Below are positions 23,931-64,000 of a stretch of DNA of 64,000 nucleotides, piece by piece (position 1 is the stretch's first letter; every line of letters starts with the position of its first letter). The DNA comes from Luidia sarsii (lineage: Eukaryota > Echinodermata > Asteroidea > Paxillosida > Luidiidae). The stretch spans positions 8,086,566 to 8,150,565 of the forward strand of contig OX465115.1 of the NCBI GenBank assembly GCA_949987565.1, given 5' to 3'. Made by a program: the position numbers and the translations under genes. Under the pieces are notes generated by a model. That model searched no databases, was not told where the DNA came from, and saw only the letters and a list, made by a program, of their open reading frames with translations.

Positions 23931-23933
23931 TGT

Positions 23934-24110
23934 ACATGTTCATGGATGTGCTTACATGTATGTGTATACATGCATGTACATGTACATGTTCATGGATGTG
24001 CTTACATGTATGTGTATACATGCATGTACATGTACATGTTCATGGATGTGCTTACATGTATGTGTATACATGCATGTACATGTACATGTTCATGGATGTG
24101 CTTACATGTA
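23934..24110. repeat. 50-bp minisatellite, four copies
   Basis: CATGGATGTG starts at 23941, 23991, 24041 and 24091, with CTTACATGTATGTGTATACA and a TGCATGTACATGTACATGTT segment between the first copies. The period is exactly 50 bp and the copies are essentially identical. It sits inside a wider ACATGT-rich region. Confidence 0.9.
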
Positions 24111-24539
24111 CACGTACATGATATATATGTACATGTACATGTACATGGTGTACTTAGATAAGGAATCACAATTGTGTGATTACACTTCAGTCTCCATGTC
24201 ACAAATAACTGGAGCATACATGTACATGCATCCTTCCTGTGTGTATTACTGGGTTCAGGAATTGTGCATTCAATAAGCATCCCTGGGTCAAGCCCTGTCA
24301 GTACCAGGTTGTTCTGACATTGCCCCTAACTTATCAAGTGTGAAAGCACGGACACTTGGGGCCGACCCATGTCTACACAGACAAGCTAATCAAAGGCACC
24401 CCATGTACTGACATTTCTATGGAGACCACAAAGTTAAATATTAAAGTAGATACAGTGCACAGTACTTCAAACAAAACTGACTGGGAACTTTCAAACATGC
24501 ATCTTGTATCATTACGGTATACCCTTGTAGACATATGGC

Positions 24540-24880
24540 AGTCAGTGTTAAATGCTTCTGACTGGCACCCCCACCCCAGCATAGATTACACTGAGGTCTA
24601 AGTTGACTTTTTGGAGATGTACTGTACATGTAAGTTAATCAATTAAAGATGGTTTCATCAGCTGATTTGAGTCTGTATGTTTTACCTGAACTTCCTGAAG
24701 GTAACCAAAAATGGGGGACTGGTCTGGTCCTCTTCTTTGAAACAAATTACTAATTGATCTTTGGGAAACTATCAAATTTAAAAATTCAATCTATGTGTAT
24801 GTATGGGCTACATACATGTAGATCAGATGGTAAGAGGGCTGATACGCAAAACCAGAGGTCTTGGGTTCAAGTTCCAGTTT
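24540..24880 (+). mobile_element. tRNA-like SINE, copy in plus orientation
   Basis: GCTTCTGACTGGCACCCCCA at about 24553 is the reverse complement of the body of copy 1. Downstream, 24818-24877 holds a decayed tRNA-like module (GATCAGATGGTAAGAGGGCT, then CAGAGGTCTTGGGTTCAAGT). An ACATGT tract interrupts it. It ends just upstream of the first coding exon of the kinase gene. Confidence 0.5.
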
Positions 24881-24987
24881 TGTCAAAGTTTTCTTTGCCA
24901 TTTTCAAAGTAAATATTTGAAAAGTGGCCAAGTGTATATATTTGTTTATTTACTTGTTTGTTTATTTGTTTGTTTGAACAATGCAGC

Positions 24988-55245
<30,258 letters not shown>

Positions 55246-55544
55246 ACATTCAGATTCTTTGTATTTAAAAGTGTAGTTCAATACGCGGCAGCCAATTAAA
55301 GCAAAATCCTACCATAAGGTATTCCTCACTTATTCTCATTGTATTGCAGAGACTAAGGGTAGTATCATGGCAGGTTTTCAGGTAGATTTACTGTTTGTGT
55401 GCCAGTCAATATATCTTATCAAAGACAAAGTACATGTATTCAAGGTCAATATGAACCTGACTCTTGCTCTAGCTTCCTATGAGTTCTCACAGTGGACAAG
55501 TATTGTCCAATATTGCATCTATGCATTTATTTATTTTTATAGAT

Positions 55545-55690
55545 TATTCAAAAATGAGGAGGCCCTGACGTTTCAATCCTAGCAGGACCTTTGTAGGAGA
55601 AATGTCCTGCTACATCAAAATGCCAGCCCTCCTCGTTTTTGAAATTTGCATTTCGGTCATTTAAGTCAGTAAGCAGTTTGCGACATGTAT
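55545..55690. repeat. Dispersed short repeat in the 3' UTR
   Basis: AATCCTAGCAGGACCTTTGT and GTCAGTAAGCAGTTTGC recur, diverged, near 20555-20635 (TCCTGCTAGGATTAGAA, AATCAGTAAGCAGTTGGC) and 50294-50375. GAGGAGGCCCTGACG and its near-inverse at 55627-55640 form an internal inverted repeat. Confidence 0.6.
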
Positions 55691-57342
55691 GCATATTACT
55701 CTATATTTATAGATTATTTTTTATTGCTGATATTATATAAAGAGACTACTGTAGTTCAAGATAACAGTTGAATCAACAAATTTACTGAAAAATGCCCAAT
55801 TTTACTTGACATGTAGTATTATTGTGACTCTATACTGACAAATTAAACAATTGTGTCCATTTGCATTTGATATGAAATAAGAAGCTGCATTGAGACTGCT
55901 TACAGCTGATATATTTCCTTTGCGGTCTAACATCCTAGCTGGATGTGGATGTCATGTGTATTATCATAGCTCCAAATGGTCTATTCAAAAAGAATGATTG
56001 TATCACTGAAAGCATCTTTTTCTGCTCAGAATGAAAGCATGTTTCTTAAATGAGAGCCATTTTGCAGGTACATGTACCCGTAGATATGTGAAATGAATGT
56101 GAATTCATGTCACCATGCCAGTTAGGATGCATAGGACACTATTTGTGACTAAACCAATATGCAGGTATAATTAGCACTATAAACTGTATTTAGCTTTCCC
56201 TTAACAAATATTTGAATTCAATCCTGAAATAAGAATGCATGGACATTGTATGATTACCTTGGTATTTTGCTGTTGGCATGTTTAACATAAATAGCTGTAA
56301 AAGTAAGGTCCAAATTAATCATTCATACAGTAATTCACATTGAGGAGAAGGGATGTGAAGTCTTGCATGATTTATCTGAATTGTTCACTGTGCATCATTC
56401 TGTCATATGGTGTGGCACCAGTTAACAGTCATCTAGTGTCCTGGGCATGTGGTCGGACATCATTACATGAATAAGGAACTTATGGGATTATTCACCCAGC
56501 TTGTATGCTCCTGAAACAATGTTGGACTTAATTTTATGACAAACGGCATCATCCGTTATATGGTTGAATGTATGACTCAACACAAATAATCTACATGTAT
56601 ATTCATATTTGCCCTGTCATGTGCCAAAATGCCTAAACTATTTAAAGTACATTTCAAAAAGTAACTTGAAAATTGAGATGATATGCACAAAACCAAATAG
56701 GAACCAGTTTGAAGTGCTGTCCAGCTCCATCAAGAATATGTAGTACAGTATGTGGCCCATGAGGTGCAATTCATCTAATGTAATATGTGCGTACTTTAGA
56801 TGATGTGAGTGTACAGGTAGGCATTAATTAAGGGTAACTTCATTTATCCACCAGAAAAATAATTTTCCTAATTCCTACATAGGCCAGCATCTCAGGATAC
56901 ATAGCGATATGCTTCACATAACTTGAACTGCTTGATGTCAATAGTGGCTGTGCATCCACTGTACCAGGCAAATCAAGTACTATTTGGTTAGTTAAAGCAA
57001 ACAATCTCAATTTGATGGATATAGGCAATTTAAACAATGATATCAGGTGCATACATGGACATGGTACCACGATATGTTGAGAATATTTTTGAATGCAAGA
57101 TAGATATTGCATAGAACAAAGTGTTGAGCCGAGTAATGATAATTGATCCTCTGTTCGCATTACAATATGCATAGAATATTTTCCAGTTCGGTGTACTGTA
57201 CTTGATAGTTAACAAGTAACAGAATATTGAAGGGTATTATGTTAGCTTTACAATGTACACTTAAACTAAGACATGATAGTATATAATAAGTGAAGGGTAA
57301 ATGTAAAAAGTGTACATTCATCCGATGTGAATGTTGTCTTTC

Positions 57343-57348
57343 AATAAA
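57343..57348 (+). terminator. Likely TNK2 poly(A) signal AATAAA
   Basis: Canonical hexamer about 2.1 kb after the stop, followed by T-rich and GT-containing sequence (GTTTGTCTGTGTTT near 57387). Confidence 0.6.
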
Positions 57349-58204
57349 GGAAGATTTGTATTTTAATAAGATATTCTTTTATTTGGTTTGTCTGTGTTTA
57401 AAATTACTCACACTTCAGTGATCTTGATAAAATAAATTCAACTTTCCACTTAAATTGTTCAGAAAATCCTAAACAGAACATGCTGATGTCATGATGTTAA
57501 ACATAGTAAAACAGGGTAGACAACAGAAATTATGTTAACCACGTCATCTTATTATTTTCTTGAATACGGAAACGATGGAGTCAGTGGGCATTTGTGGAGG
57601 AACGTTGAGATGAGGACATTGATGGTAGAACGTGTACTAAAACAAATGTAGGTGCAAAGGCAGTGTGTTCAGGTGAGCAGATGGCCAATGACTGAGATTT
57701 AACCAGTACATGATGTTTTTTGACTACGGCACCGAGCGTGTGGTATCAGAGCCCAGTACAAGTCCTCGTTTAGATTCAAACCTAGAAGAAGGCGAGAGAG
57801 AAGCTGATGAAGGCAATTTGTCGTCATTGAGTTTTGTGTGAATCTTCCAAATGGCCAAGTCTAAGGCAGGGCCATTGAGGCAGACCAGCTCAGTCGATTG
57901 CTAAGAAGTAGGTAAATCAGCATAGGATGCGGAAGGTCCGTGGAATGTAGAGCTAAGACGGAAATCAATCGAAGACTGCAGATGAGCAGAGATGTTCAGA
58001 GTTGTGGCACTGGAAGAGTGAAGACCGCGGATGTCCAAGATAGTCAGAAAAGTAGTGATAAGTTTGTTGCGAGCGGTGTTGAGACCTTGATGGTGTTGTC
58101 AGTAAACCTTGATGAAGTCGTAAATAAGATGGCGGTCGCTAACTCTGACTCTGATAAATCATAATGGTTCAAGCCAGATACCAGTGTCGACATGAATTAC
58201 ATGT

Positions 58205-59160
58205 ATACTTGGAAGGTGACACCATGTAACATCTCTTTTGAGACGGAGAGTGGCTCTGTAAAGAGACTGTAACTCAATGTTTCGGGCAGTGGCTACTCTG
58301 ACCCGTCGTTAGGATTCAGATTGCCGATTGATGACACCAACCAGGGCACTTCTGTGAAGATCTCTTGAAGGTTCAGGAGATCACCAGGCATGCCAGGTAG
58401 CGAGTCGCCTCTACTTCTTCAGCACACGACTCCGTCAAGTGAGGAAGTTCAACGTCCTTTGTGGTGACGCTTTCAAGCACTACCACAGAACCAGCACCGG
58501 ATCATCCTCGGACATCAGACCTCACCTACGTTCCCAATCGGCCGTCATCAAGCAGACAGTCCTCAACCTCAGTCAGCGCACTATGTCATCCACAGAAACA
58601 AGAGTTCTTGCGCTTGCAGCTCGGCCAAGACAATCTCTAGCTGTTCCGGGAACACCTCAAAGGGCTGCATAGCCGCATCCAGTTTACCATGGATCAGGAA
58701 AAGGATAGAAACATCCCATTCCTGGATGTGGAGGTGTCCAGACAATAGGATGGCTCTCTCACTAGCACTCGGCGGATCTACCGGAAACCCACCCACACAG
58801 ACCGCTACCTCCATAGCCGGTCTTTCCACCACCCTAGTACTAGTAGTATCAAAAGGAAGTATTAGGCGCTCGAGCCTCCTTAATATCACACGTTCAGAGC
58901 TCACCCTGAACAAAGGGTCTCCTCTACCCACGATCAACATAGGAAGGAAACCTGGAGCGTACAAAATCTCTTACATGGGCATGCGGCAAAGTGTACGTTG
59001 GAGAGATGTAGGGGCCTACGAGCGCAAAGGTGATTACGACATGTGTGTGTTAAGCACTCCCATGCATAAAGAGCCATGTCACCAGGATGTCATCCAGTGT
59101 CCAAACTCATCATTAGCATTGAAAGATGGCACCCCTGTTGGGTAAGGGAGGCCATCGTGA
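58205..59160 (+). pseudogene. Penelope-like retroelement fragment (RT end and GIY-YIG start, broken)
   Basis: 58665 onward reads RIQFTMDQEK and IPFLDVEVSR before a stop; after a frame change, RIYRKPTHTDRYLHS. These are conserved C-terminal reverse-transcriptase blocks of Penelope-like elements. At 58982 CGKVYVGE, the GIY-YIG endonuclease start, appears in another frame and runs into a stop. Further on, RKGDYD and HQDVIQ match the remnant at 30095-30229. The left part (58215-58300) is the family's terminal sequence. Several frameshifts and stops make it inactive. Confidence 0.75.
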
Positions 59161-59219
59161 TCTACAAAGACAACACTGTTTTCAGGATGTCGTTATTTCA
59201 CTACAATACAGCGTACGCG

Positions 59220-59357
59220 TTTAAGCCAGGCACTCCGTGCATGACGTCACCGTTGTTGACGACACTCCGTAAAGGCCTTATTGGCGCGAATCGAGCATTC
59301 GCAACTAACATGGCGGCTCCTGGGTCGTGACGTCATGCACAAAGTACCTGACTTACA
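59220..59357. mobile_element. Short inverted-repeat element with TGACGTCA in its ends
   Basis: The left end TTAAGCCAGGCACTCCGTGC then ATGACGTCAC (59221-59250) is inverted at about 59327-59357 (reverse complement GTAAGTCAGGTACTTTGTGC then ATGACGTCAC). Total about 138 bp with no frame inside. Confidence 0.65.
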
Positions 59358-59976
59358 AGCACACTCTCGTGTATTTACAAGGGCGATATCTGGGTGTGAT
59401 TTCGGCGTCATTGGGATGCCCGCATACAAAGCATACAAATAACTAAAATACATGTAATTATATTCCATGACTTTATTTCATTTCGAAGAAATCAACACAA
59501 TCGGAGTTATTCTCATACAATGTCGTGCCATGTCCCTTTGTCCTCAATGATTTCGAAAAAAAAAACCACCTATTTCATTTCTTGAATTAGTAGTTGAATA
59601 CCAGCCGAACGAGTATTTCAACCGACCAGGTATACCTTTTTAATATATAGGTTTAGGCCAAAAGTACAATGATGCAATCGAATGATTATTTTTTTCTTTA
59701 GATCATAGTGTGAGACTCGTTTCTTCTATATAGTTTATATGCTTATCTTTGTTGCATTAATTCACGTAGATAAGCTTAGAGTTTAGATGCTTGTGATTTT
59801 CTTTTAAGCTTTTGGAGCTAAAAATCAATTGATCAATTAACTTAATTAAATAAACAAGTCATAATCTTTGAATTACCAGTATTAATTGCTTTGTTTTTTT
59901 CTCGACTTTTCTATTTCTCACAGGATTAATTACAATTGATTAGGCCTATGTTGTGGTTTCAGTGCCATGTAAGTAA

Positions 59977-60150
59977 CTACAAACAACGGACCCCGGTGTT
60001 TTTTTCAATCCAGTCGCAGTAGTTGGCAATGTTGGTGTACACCCCGGGATAGGCGGCAGAGGCACAGCCATATCCCCAGCTAACGATTCCTTTCAGGTAT
60101 GTGGATGCCGTGTCGACTCCCTCAGTCACAATGGGCCCACCACTGTCACC
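59977..60150 (-). CDS. Protease exon 5: catalytic Ser and C-terminus
   Basis: Residues 203-259. [11 protein letters not shown] with Ser205, [10 protein letters not shown] lining the pocket, [15 protein letters not shown], ending VRCL and stop TAG (59979-59977). Acceptor TTACTAG. Confidence 0.94.
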   Translation of the reverse strand, partial: GDSGGPIVTEGVDTASTYLKGIVSWGYGCASAAYPGVYTNIANYCDWIEKNTGVRCL

Positions 60151-63100
60151 CTAGTAACAGCAAAGACAGAAAAGAATATTTCCATTTTATTTCAGCAGTT
60201 TTTTATTTCAGACTCGCGTAGGGACCTAATCCTATCCATCTTACACAGTATATCAATACATTCCGAATAGCTGCTGATGGTGATGGTAATCACAACTTCA
60301 TGAAATTTTAAAAGATATTTAGGCCCTAACATTTTGGCAATGATAAGAAGACGCATGTCTTGGTATTGGGCGACATGGTCCTTAATGATATAACATGATG
60401 TTTGCGTCGAGGAGAATGTAATTCGGGGTTTGCAACATTGAGAGAGCATGTCCTGTGTCACCACGCCTCTGTGTATCATCGTTAACTTGCATGTGACCCA
60501 TTCATGGATGTGACATTTGTTTCTCCCCACCCCAAATATCAGCTGGCAATATTAAGCTATTCACGGAGGGGTTATCGTAGATCAACGTGTTAACTTACCT
60601 GGCAGGCATCTTTGCCACCACCACTAATACCAGCACAGAACATATTCCTGGTGAGTCCATAGCCATACGCTTTATTACATTCGCTGTAGTCCATGAAATC
60701 CACAGTGACTTCCCTCAGATTGCTAGGAAGGGAGGGGTCACCAGCTAAGGATTCGAAAGAAAAACGGTTTATTTGCAAAACGCAGTGCGTTTGGTCATAC
60801 TGACTATAAGCCTGTATTCCACGAATCTGACGAATGGATAGCAGACATGTAACCGGCAGTGCACCCTCGATTCATACCACAAAGGTCACTTGGGAGTACT
60901 CATCTGTACCACTCGGTAATAGAGCCAATGTATGGGTAGCAATGCCCGCCTTTACTCAGATTGTATCTTGCTCTAGAATACAGAGGAATTTTCCCCCATT
61001 CATCCAGTCCTCAATGGAAATATAATCTGGACAGGCAACACAGAGAATGCGTAGGCCTAATTAGTACGCAGTATATGAGCTGTTCGTATCAATCTAATAC
61101 TGCATGCAGAGTAGAATGGACGTCCTCTGCTTTGTGGCAGGAGTTTCATCACTGTGAGGTGGATATGAATGGGGCAAGTGCAGTATTGAATGTATCGTGG
61201 CTTTTGAGTGACTTGTTATGAAATTGAGATTATTTTTTTTACTGTGCATTCTCCCGGAAACACTTTAAAACAATCCCGGTTACTGTAATTTCAAGGGAAA
61301 GGTGGGTAAGATCTAGTCCACTTATTCTCATCCTGGAATTCAGTCTAAAATAAATCAAAAGCTTCTCCTTTCTTAAATTTTCTTAAATATAAAATGATTT
61401 TTGCGTCGAGGAGAAGGTAATTGAATGAGGGTTTGCCCTGCTTGACGAAGAGTGATCAGTGCTTATATAGCCCGATGCTTGATGACAAATTCAGGCAGCT
61501 CAGGCGGGATTCGTACCCGCGACTCCCGCCCTCTAGTGCAGACGTCTCATTACTCTGAACACTAAGTAGTTATCACGTCGAGCAGGCTAACCCTCCTTGA
61601 CTTACATTCTCCTCCACGCAAATAACATGATAAATCTATGATGCAACGCGGTACCTGCCGCTACACATTTGTTTTCGAATCCGCCACACAACCAGACTAG
61701 CTAGGTGGTCAAGTGGTTCAGACGGCTGCACTAGAAAGCAGGAGTCGCGGGTTCGAATCTACCCACGCTGTCTGCATTCGGGAAAAGCACTGAACTATTG
61801 GTGGTTATGATGTTGAGCAGGGTAAAACCTCATTGGAATACTTTTTTTTAAATGTAAGCAACGTTCTTGAATAATTACCACGCACATAACGATTCATCGG
61901 TTTGTATCTTTATTGATGCATTATTCCAACTGCAGTTACAAGAACTGTTGTGAGCAGTCCAATTTCCTGAATGATTATTGAAATGGTTTTGTACTTACAA
62001 TATTCAGCTCCCCATCCACTGACAAGAAGACGATCCCCGAGCCCTGGTTCGTTGGATGAGATGGAAATAGGCTTAACGTCTTTGTTGAAGGTCAGAGGTA
62101 CATCCAGTTTGATGAGTGCGATGTCATTATCCAGCGTCTGCGAGTTGAAATACGGGTGTGTTACCCACGTGCCCCTGATCAACGCCTGATTTACTCCGTC
62201 ATGATACGTTTTGTCATGGTAACCGGCGCCAACGTATACGTAATAATACCTGTATTTGAAAAGAAAATACACAATACCCAATACACAATACCATGAAATT
62301 GTTGGTGTTATTATGAAACTTTCTTTTTTTCTGGCTTGGTGTGGAGTACCTGGAGATGCTGCACATTAGGGCGACGCTTCAACCTATTACGGTAATGGCG
62401 GAATAATGAAAACACCTTTTTTATAAAACGCCAATCGATAATGGCTCTTCCAGAGAAAATAGGATAAGGCGCTTGCCCAATCCGTGAACAGGGCGGGCCC
62501 AGGCCTCAGGAAAGATTAAGATAGACATATCATCGTCCTCCTTCCATTACTTTCAACCATGCATTATAGACCTTTTCTATTGTAGCAAAGATCAAAGGGT
62601 GGCTTTTTAAAGGCCGTTAATGGGTCCATGCTCTGCTAGCTTCTCATCAATTAGGTTTCGTAGCCTGACGCTGAGTGCAGTCCGAGTATTCGTGACGTAT
62701 TTTAATATTTTATTCCTAAAAGACTATTCTTATAGTTTAAACTGCTTCAATCGGCGCGATACAAAATATTTTAACAAAAACGTTCGACGCTCCACGCTTT
62801 ACCTCCTATCCGAGGAGGCCGGAAGTCAGGAATCTCGCGGTAACACGTACATTCTCGAGGCCAACTTACACGGTCTATTGGAAAGGTCCCCTATGGTCTG
62901 ATACTGCTTTACTTACGAGCAGTGAGCTGCAGATACCACCCACTCTTCGCTGATCAATGTTCCTCCGCAGTAGAAATAGGGATAATCGTCTTTTGCGCCG
63001 TCAAAGATGGCTGCCTGATACGGTCGGCTGTGTGCTTTCGACTCATCCCCACCCACAATGAGGTAGCCCAAAGTCACAGGGGCTGAAATAAATCAATCAT

Positions 63101-63419
63101 CCCGCCAACTCTGAAAATTTTAATCAGTATTCAGTGTTGTTTAACACCCAATCACGGTTCATTGTAGCAAAACTGATTCATATATACATGTATTTTTGTT
63201 TTTTATCAAGCTGCAACTATATGTTTACGTATTTACTGTTATCGTTGATATCATGATGGACTTTTAAAGATGAAAACATGCGAAGTGAAACAATGCTGTC
63301 TGCATTCATAAAAGTCAAACCGAATGATGATTAAACAGCTAAAATTGAGTGACTATGAAAAATGTATGTAAGTTACCAATGACTGCTAGAAGACAAGGTA
63401 GAAGGAGAGCCTTCATCAT
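59977..63419 (-). CDS. Secreted trypsin-type serine protease (S1), five exons
   Basis: Minus-strand exons 63419-63377, 63082-62917, 62249-61999, 60744-60599 and 60150-59977 join in frame to 780 nt (259 residues plus stop); all introns are GT-AG. Start: [15 protein letters not shown], a signal peptide. IVGG (23-26) starts the mature enzyme. The triad is complete: His68 (SAAHC), Asp112 (NDIAL), Ser205 (GDSGGP). Asp199, six residues before Ser205, is the S1-pocket aspartate of trypsins, so cleavage after Lys/Arg is expected. Cysteines 53/69, 176/190 and 201/231 fit the conserved disulfides. The residue before IVGG is Leu22, not Arg or Lys, which is unusual for a trypsin zymogen. Likely a gut or secreted enzyme; the exact orthologue is not known to me. 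Confidence 0.93.
60151..60598. other. Protease intron between exons 4 and 5
   Basis: 448 bp. GCGTCGAGGAGAATGTAAT near 60398 matches the tail of the tRNA-Ser-like SINE copies at 61390-61850. No other feature. Confidence 0.5.
60599..60744 (-). CDS. Protease exon 4: S1-pocket Asp
   Basis: Completes Ser154 and encodes residues 155-202. [26 protein letters not shown]; Asp199 sets trypsin specificity. Acceptor ATCCTTAG; donor GTAAGT; phase 0. Confidence 0.93.
61390..61630 (-). mobile_element. tRNA-Ser-like SINE, minus copy
   Basis: The minus strand reads CTGCACTAGAGGGCGGGAG, then GTCGCGGGTACGAATCCCGC (a T-arm form), then CAAGCAGGGCAAACCCTCAT and CTCCTCGACGCAAAA at the 3' end. The T-arm region and the GCAGGG..AACCTCATT tail are shared with the plus-strand neighbour. 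Confidence 0.65.
61690..61850 (+). mobile_element. tRNA-Ser-like SINE, plus copy
   Basis: GGTGGTCAAGTGGTTCAGAC resembles the A-box of tRNA-Ser, CTAGAAA its anticodon loop (AGA), and CGGGTTCGAATCTACCC its B-box. The anticodon stem does not pair well over five base pairs and there is no matched acceptor stem, so this is tRNA-derived rather than a tRNA gene. GAGCAGGGTAAAACCTCATT forms the tail. Confidence 0.65.
61999..62249 (-). CDS. Protease exon 3: catalytic Asp
   Basis: Completes Ser70 and encodes residues 71-153. [10 protein letters not shown], then [13 protein letters not shown] with Asp112, then [10 protein letters not shown]. Acceptor CAAATACAG; donor GTAAGT; ends in phase 1. Confidence 0.93.
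62250..62916. other. Protease intron between exons 2 and 3
   Basis: 667 bp. Contains the dispersed repeat at 62697-62882; GACCTTTTCTATTG near 62570 may be its inverted partner end (GGTCTATTGGAAAGGTC near 62873). Confidence 0.55.
62697..62882. repeat. Dispersed repeat, copy 2 (partner 15308-15497)
   Basis: Same ordered words as the partner: ATTCCTAAAAGACTA, AGTTTAAACTGCTTCAATCG, CGATACAAAATATTTTAAC, CGTACATTCTCGAGG, CAACTTACACGGTCTATT. Confidence 0.8.
62917..63082 (-). CDS. Protease exon 2: activation site and catalytic His
   Basis: Residues 15-69 plus two bases of Ser70. PVTLGYL then IVGGDE, and [17 protein letters not shown] with His68. Acceptor TTATTTCAG; donor GTAAGT. Confidence 0.92.
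63377..63419 (-). CDS. Protease exon 1: signal peptide
   Basis: Encodes [14 protein letters not shown] plus one base. Two adjacent ATGs; the first is used here. Donor GTAACT. A short 5' leader of roughly 55 nt follows from the TATA position. Confidence 0.88.
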
Positions 63420-63494
63420 GCTGCTGTTACTGCTGCAGTTACTTACTTCGAGATGAAACCACGCCACAAGTACCGAATTCTTGCACTTGCCTAG

Positions 63495-63504
63495 CCTTTT
63501 TATA
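63495..63504 (-). promoter_or_regulatory. TATA box of the protease gene
   Basis: The minus strand reads TATAAAAAGG at 63504-63495, about 85 bp before the ATG, placing transcription start near 63475. A strong TATA close to the start is common for secreted digestive enzymes. Confidence 0.7.
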
Positions 63505-64000
63505 ATGCTCACCTGATCCAACGTCCAAAGTACCGGATATGATTATCGCAAGCCAGCTGTCTACGCGACGATTGGAGTAAACATTTCTCAGCAAGAGACT
63601 CACATTTACTGACGAAACTAGTTTCTTTTAAGTTGTCCTATGGGATCTAATGGATGTTGCTTTTTTATAATTTGCAGTTTTAAGTTTCTTTTTTCGCTTA
63701 TCATTATTGTAATCTGACTGTGTGCTGTGACATGTATATATCCCGGAAAATGGTTTTAATTTATGAAATAAATAAATCTATGGAAATTGCAGCACGGTAC
63801 AAATTATGACCTTTTTTATAACAGGAATATGCAGAAAAGGTAAAATAGCCTTTCCGGGTACGTTTGCTTTTTTTCCTCATCTTAAAGGTATTTGCAGGGT
63901 ATTTATAGTAGGCCTACATCCATACTTTTTGATGACTGGAAATATCTATGGTGGCCGTACGTATATATACGCTTACAATACTGATAAGTAGTTTGGTATA
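63505..64000. other. Upstream flank of the protease gene
   Basis: AT-rich, no gene recognised; proximal promoter elements of the protease would lie here on the minus strand. Confidence 0.5.

Larger units (their letters stand above)
55246..57370 (+). other. TNK2 3' untranslated region
   Basis: No splice sites or frames of note. A dispersed-repeat segment lies at about 55545-55690. The best poly(A) signal is AATAAA at 57343-57348; earlier weak ones (for example AATTAAAG near 55297) could give a shorter transcript. Confidence 0.6.
57371..59976. other. Intergenic region between convergent TNK2 and protease genes
   Basis: Holds Penelope-like fragments (58205-59160) and a short inverted-repeat element (59220-59357). 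57371-58200 and 59360-59976 show no gene. The protease 3' end falls in the right part; minus-strand ATTAAA at 59642-59637 or AATAAA near 59474 could serve it. Confidence 0.6.
60745..61998. other. Protease intron between exons 3 and 4
   Basis: 1.25 kb. Two oppositely oriented tRNA-Ser-like SINE copies fill 61390-61850. Nothing recognised in 60745-61389. Confidence 0.6.

Noticed and set aside
58215..58320. Hammerhead ribozyme in the Penelope-like terminal region
   Set aside because: Expected for the family, but I could not find the full conserved core by eye; needs a covariance-model search.
61690..61770. Possible tRNA-Ser (AGA) gene
   Set aside because: Anticodon stem does not pair over five base pairs, no variable arm or matched acceptor stem, and a second diverged copy lies 100 bp away.

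Overview
The window is intron-rich animal nuclear DNA. It looks like a marine invertebrate, probably a non-vertebrate deuterostome (hemichordate, echinoderm or amphioxus type), but I cannot fix the species. The grounds are GT-AG introns of 0.5-11 kb, an ACK1-type kinase with animal-specific domain order, many small DNA transposons, tRNA-derived repeats, Penelope-like retroelement debris, and long tracts built from ACATGT.

Layout. 1-13,071: head-to-tail array of 0.75-1.2 kb repeat units, with its left end outside the window. 13,072-24,986: no gene recognised; ACATGT-rich DNA, inverted-repeat elements, a tRNA-like SINE and a 50-bp minisatellite. 24,987 to about 57,370 (+): one gene, the orthologue of the non-receptor tyrosine kinase ACK1/TNK2, in 11 coding exons that join in frame to 1,364 codons (SAM, kinase, SH3, CRIB, long disordered tail, UBA). 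Its second visible intron carries a second 10-kb array (31,883-41,935) of the same repeat in the same orientation. 57,371-59,976: intergenic, with Penelope-like fragments and a short inverted-repeat element. 59,977-63,419 (-): a five-exon trypsin-type serine protease of 259 residues with a TATA box.

The two genes show no functional link. ACK1 is a CDC42 effector kinase tied to clathrin and ubiquitin-dependent receptor traffic; the protease is secreted and probably digestive.

The least ordinary content is the repeat array. Most units end with a small hairpin followed by CTAG (or CTCG), and both arrays stop at exactly that point. Units also carry several TGACGTCA palindromes, E-box palindromes, a tRNA T-arm-like B-box followed by a T-run, and, in some, an AGCTTTTCCG hairpin whose two arms change together between copies. 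I infer tandem copies of a non-autonomous rolling-circle (Helitron-like) element or a satellite derived from one. That is a hypothesis, not an identification.
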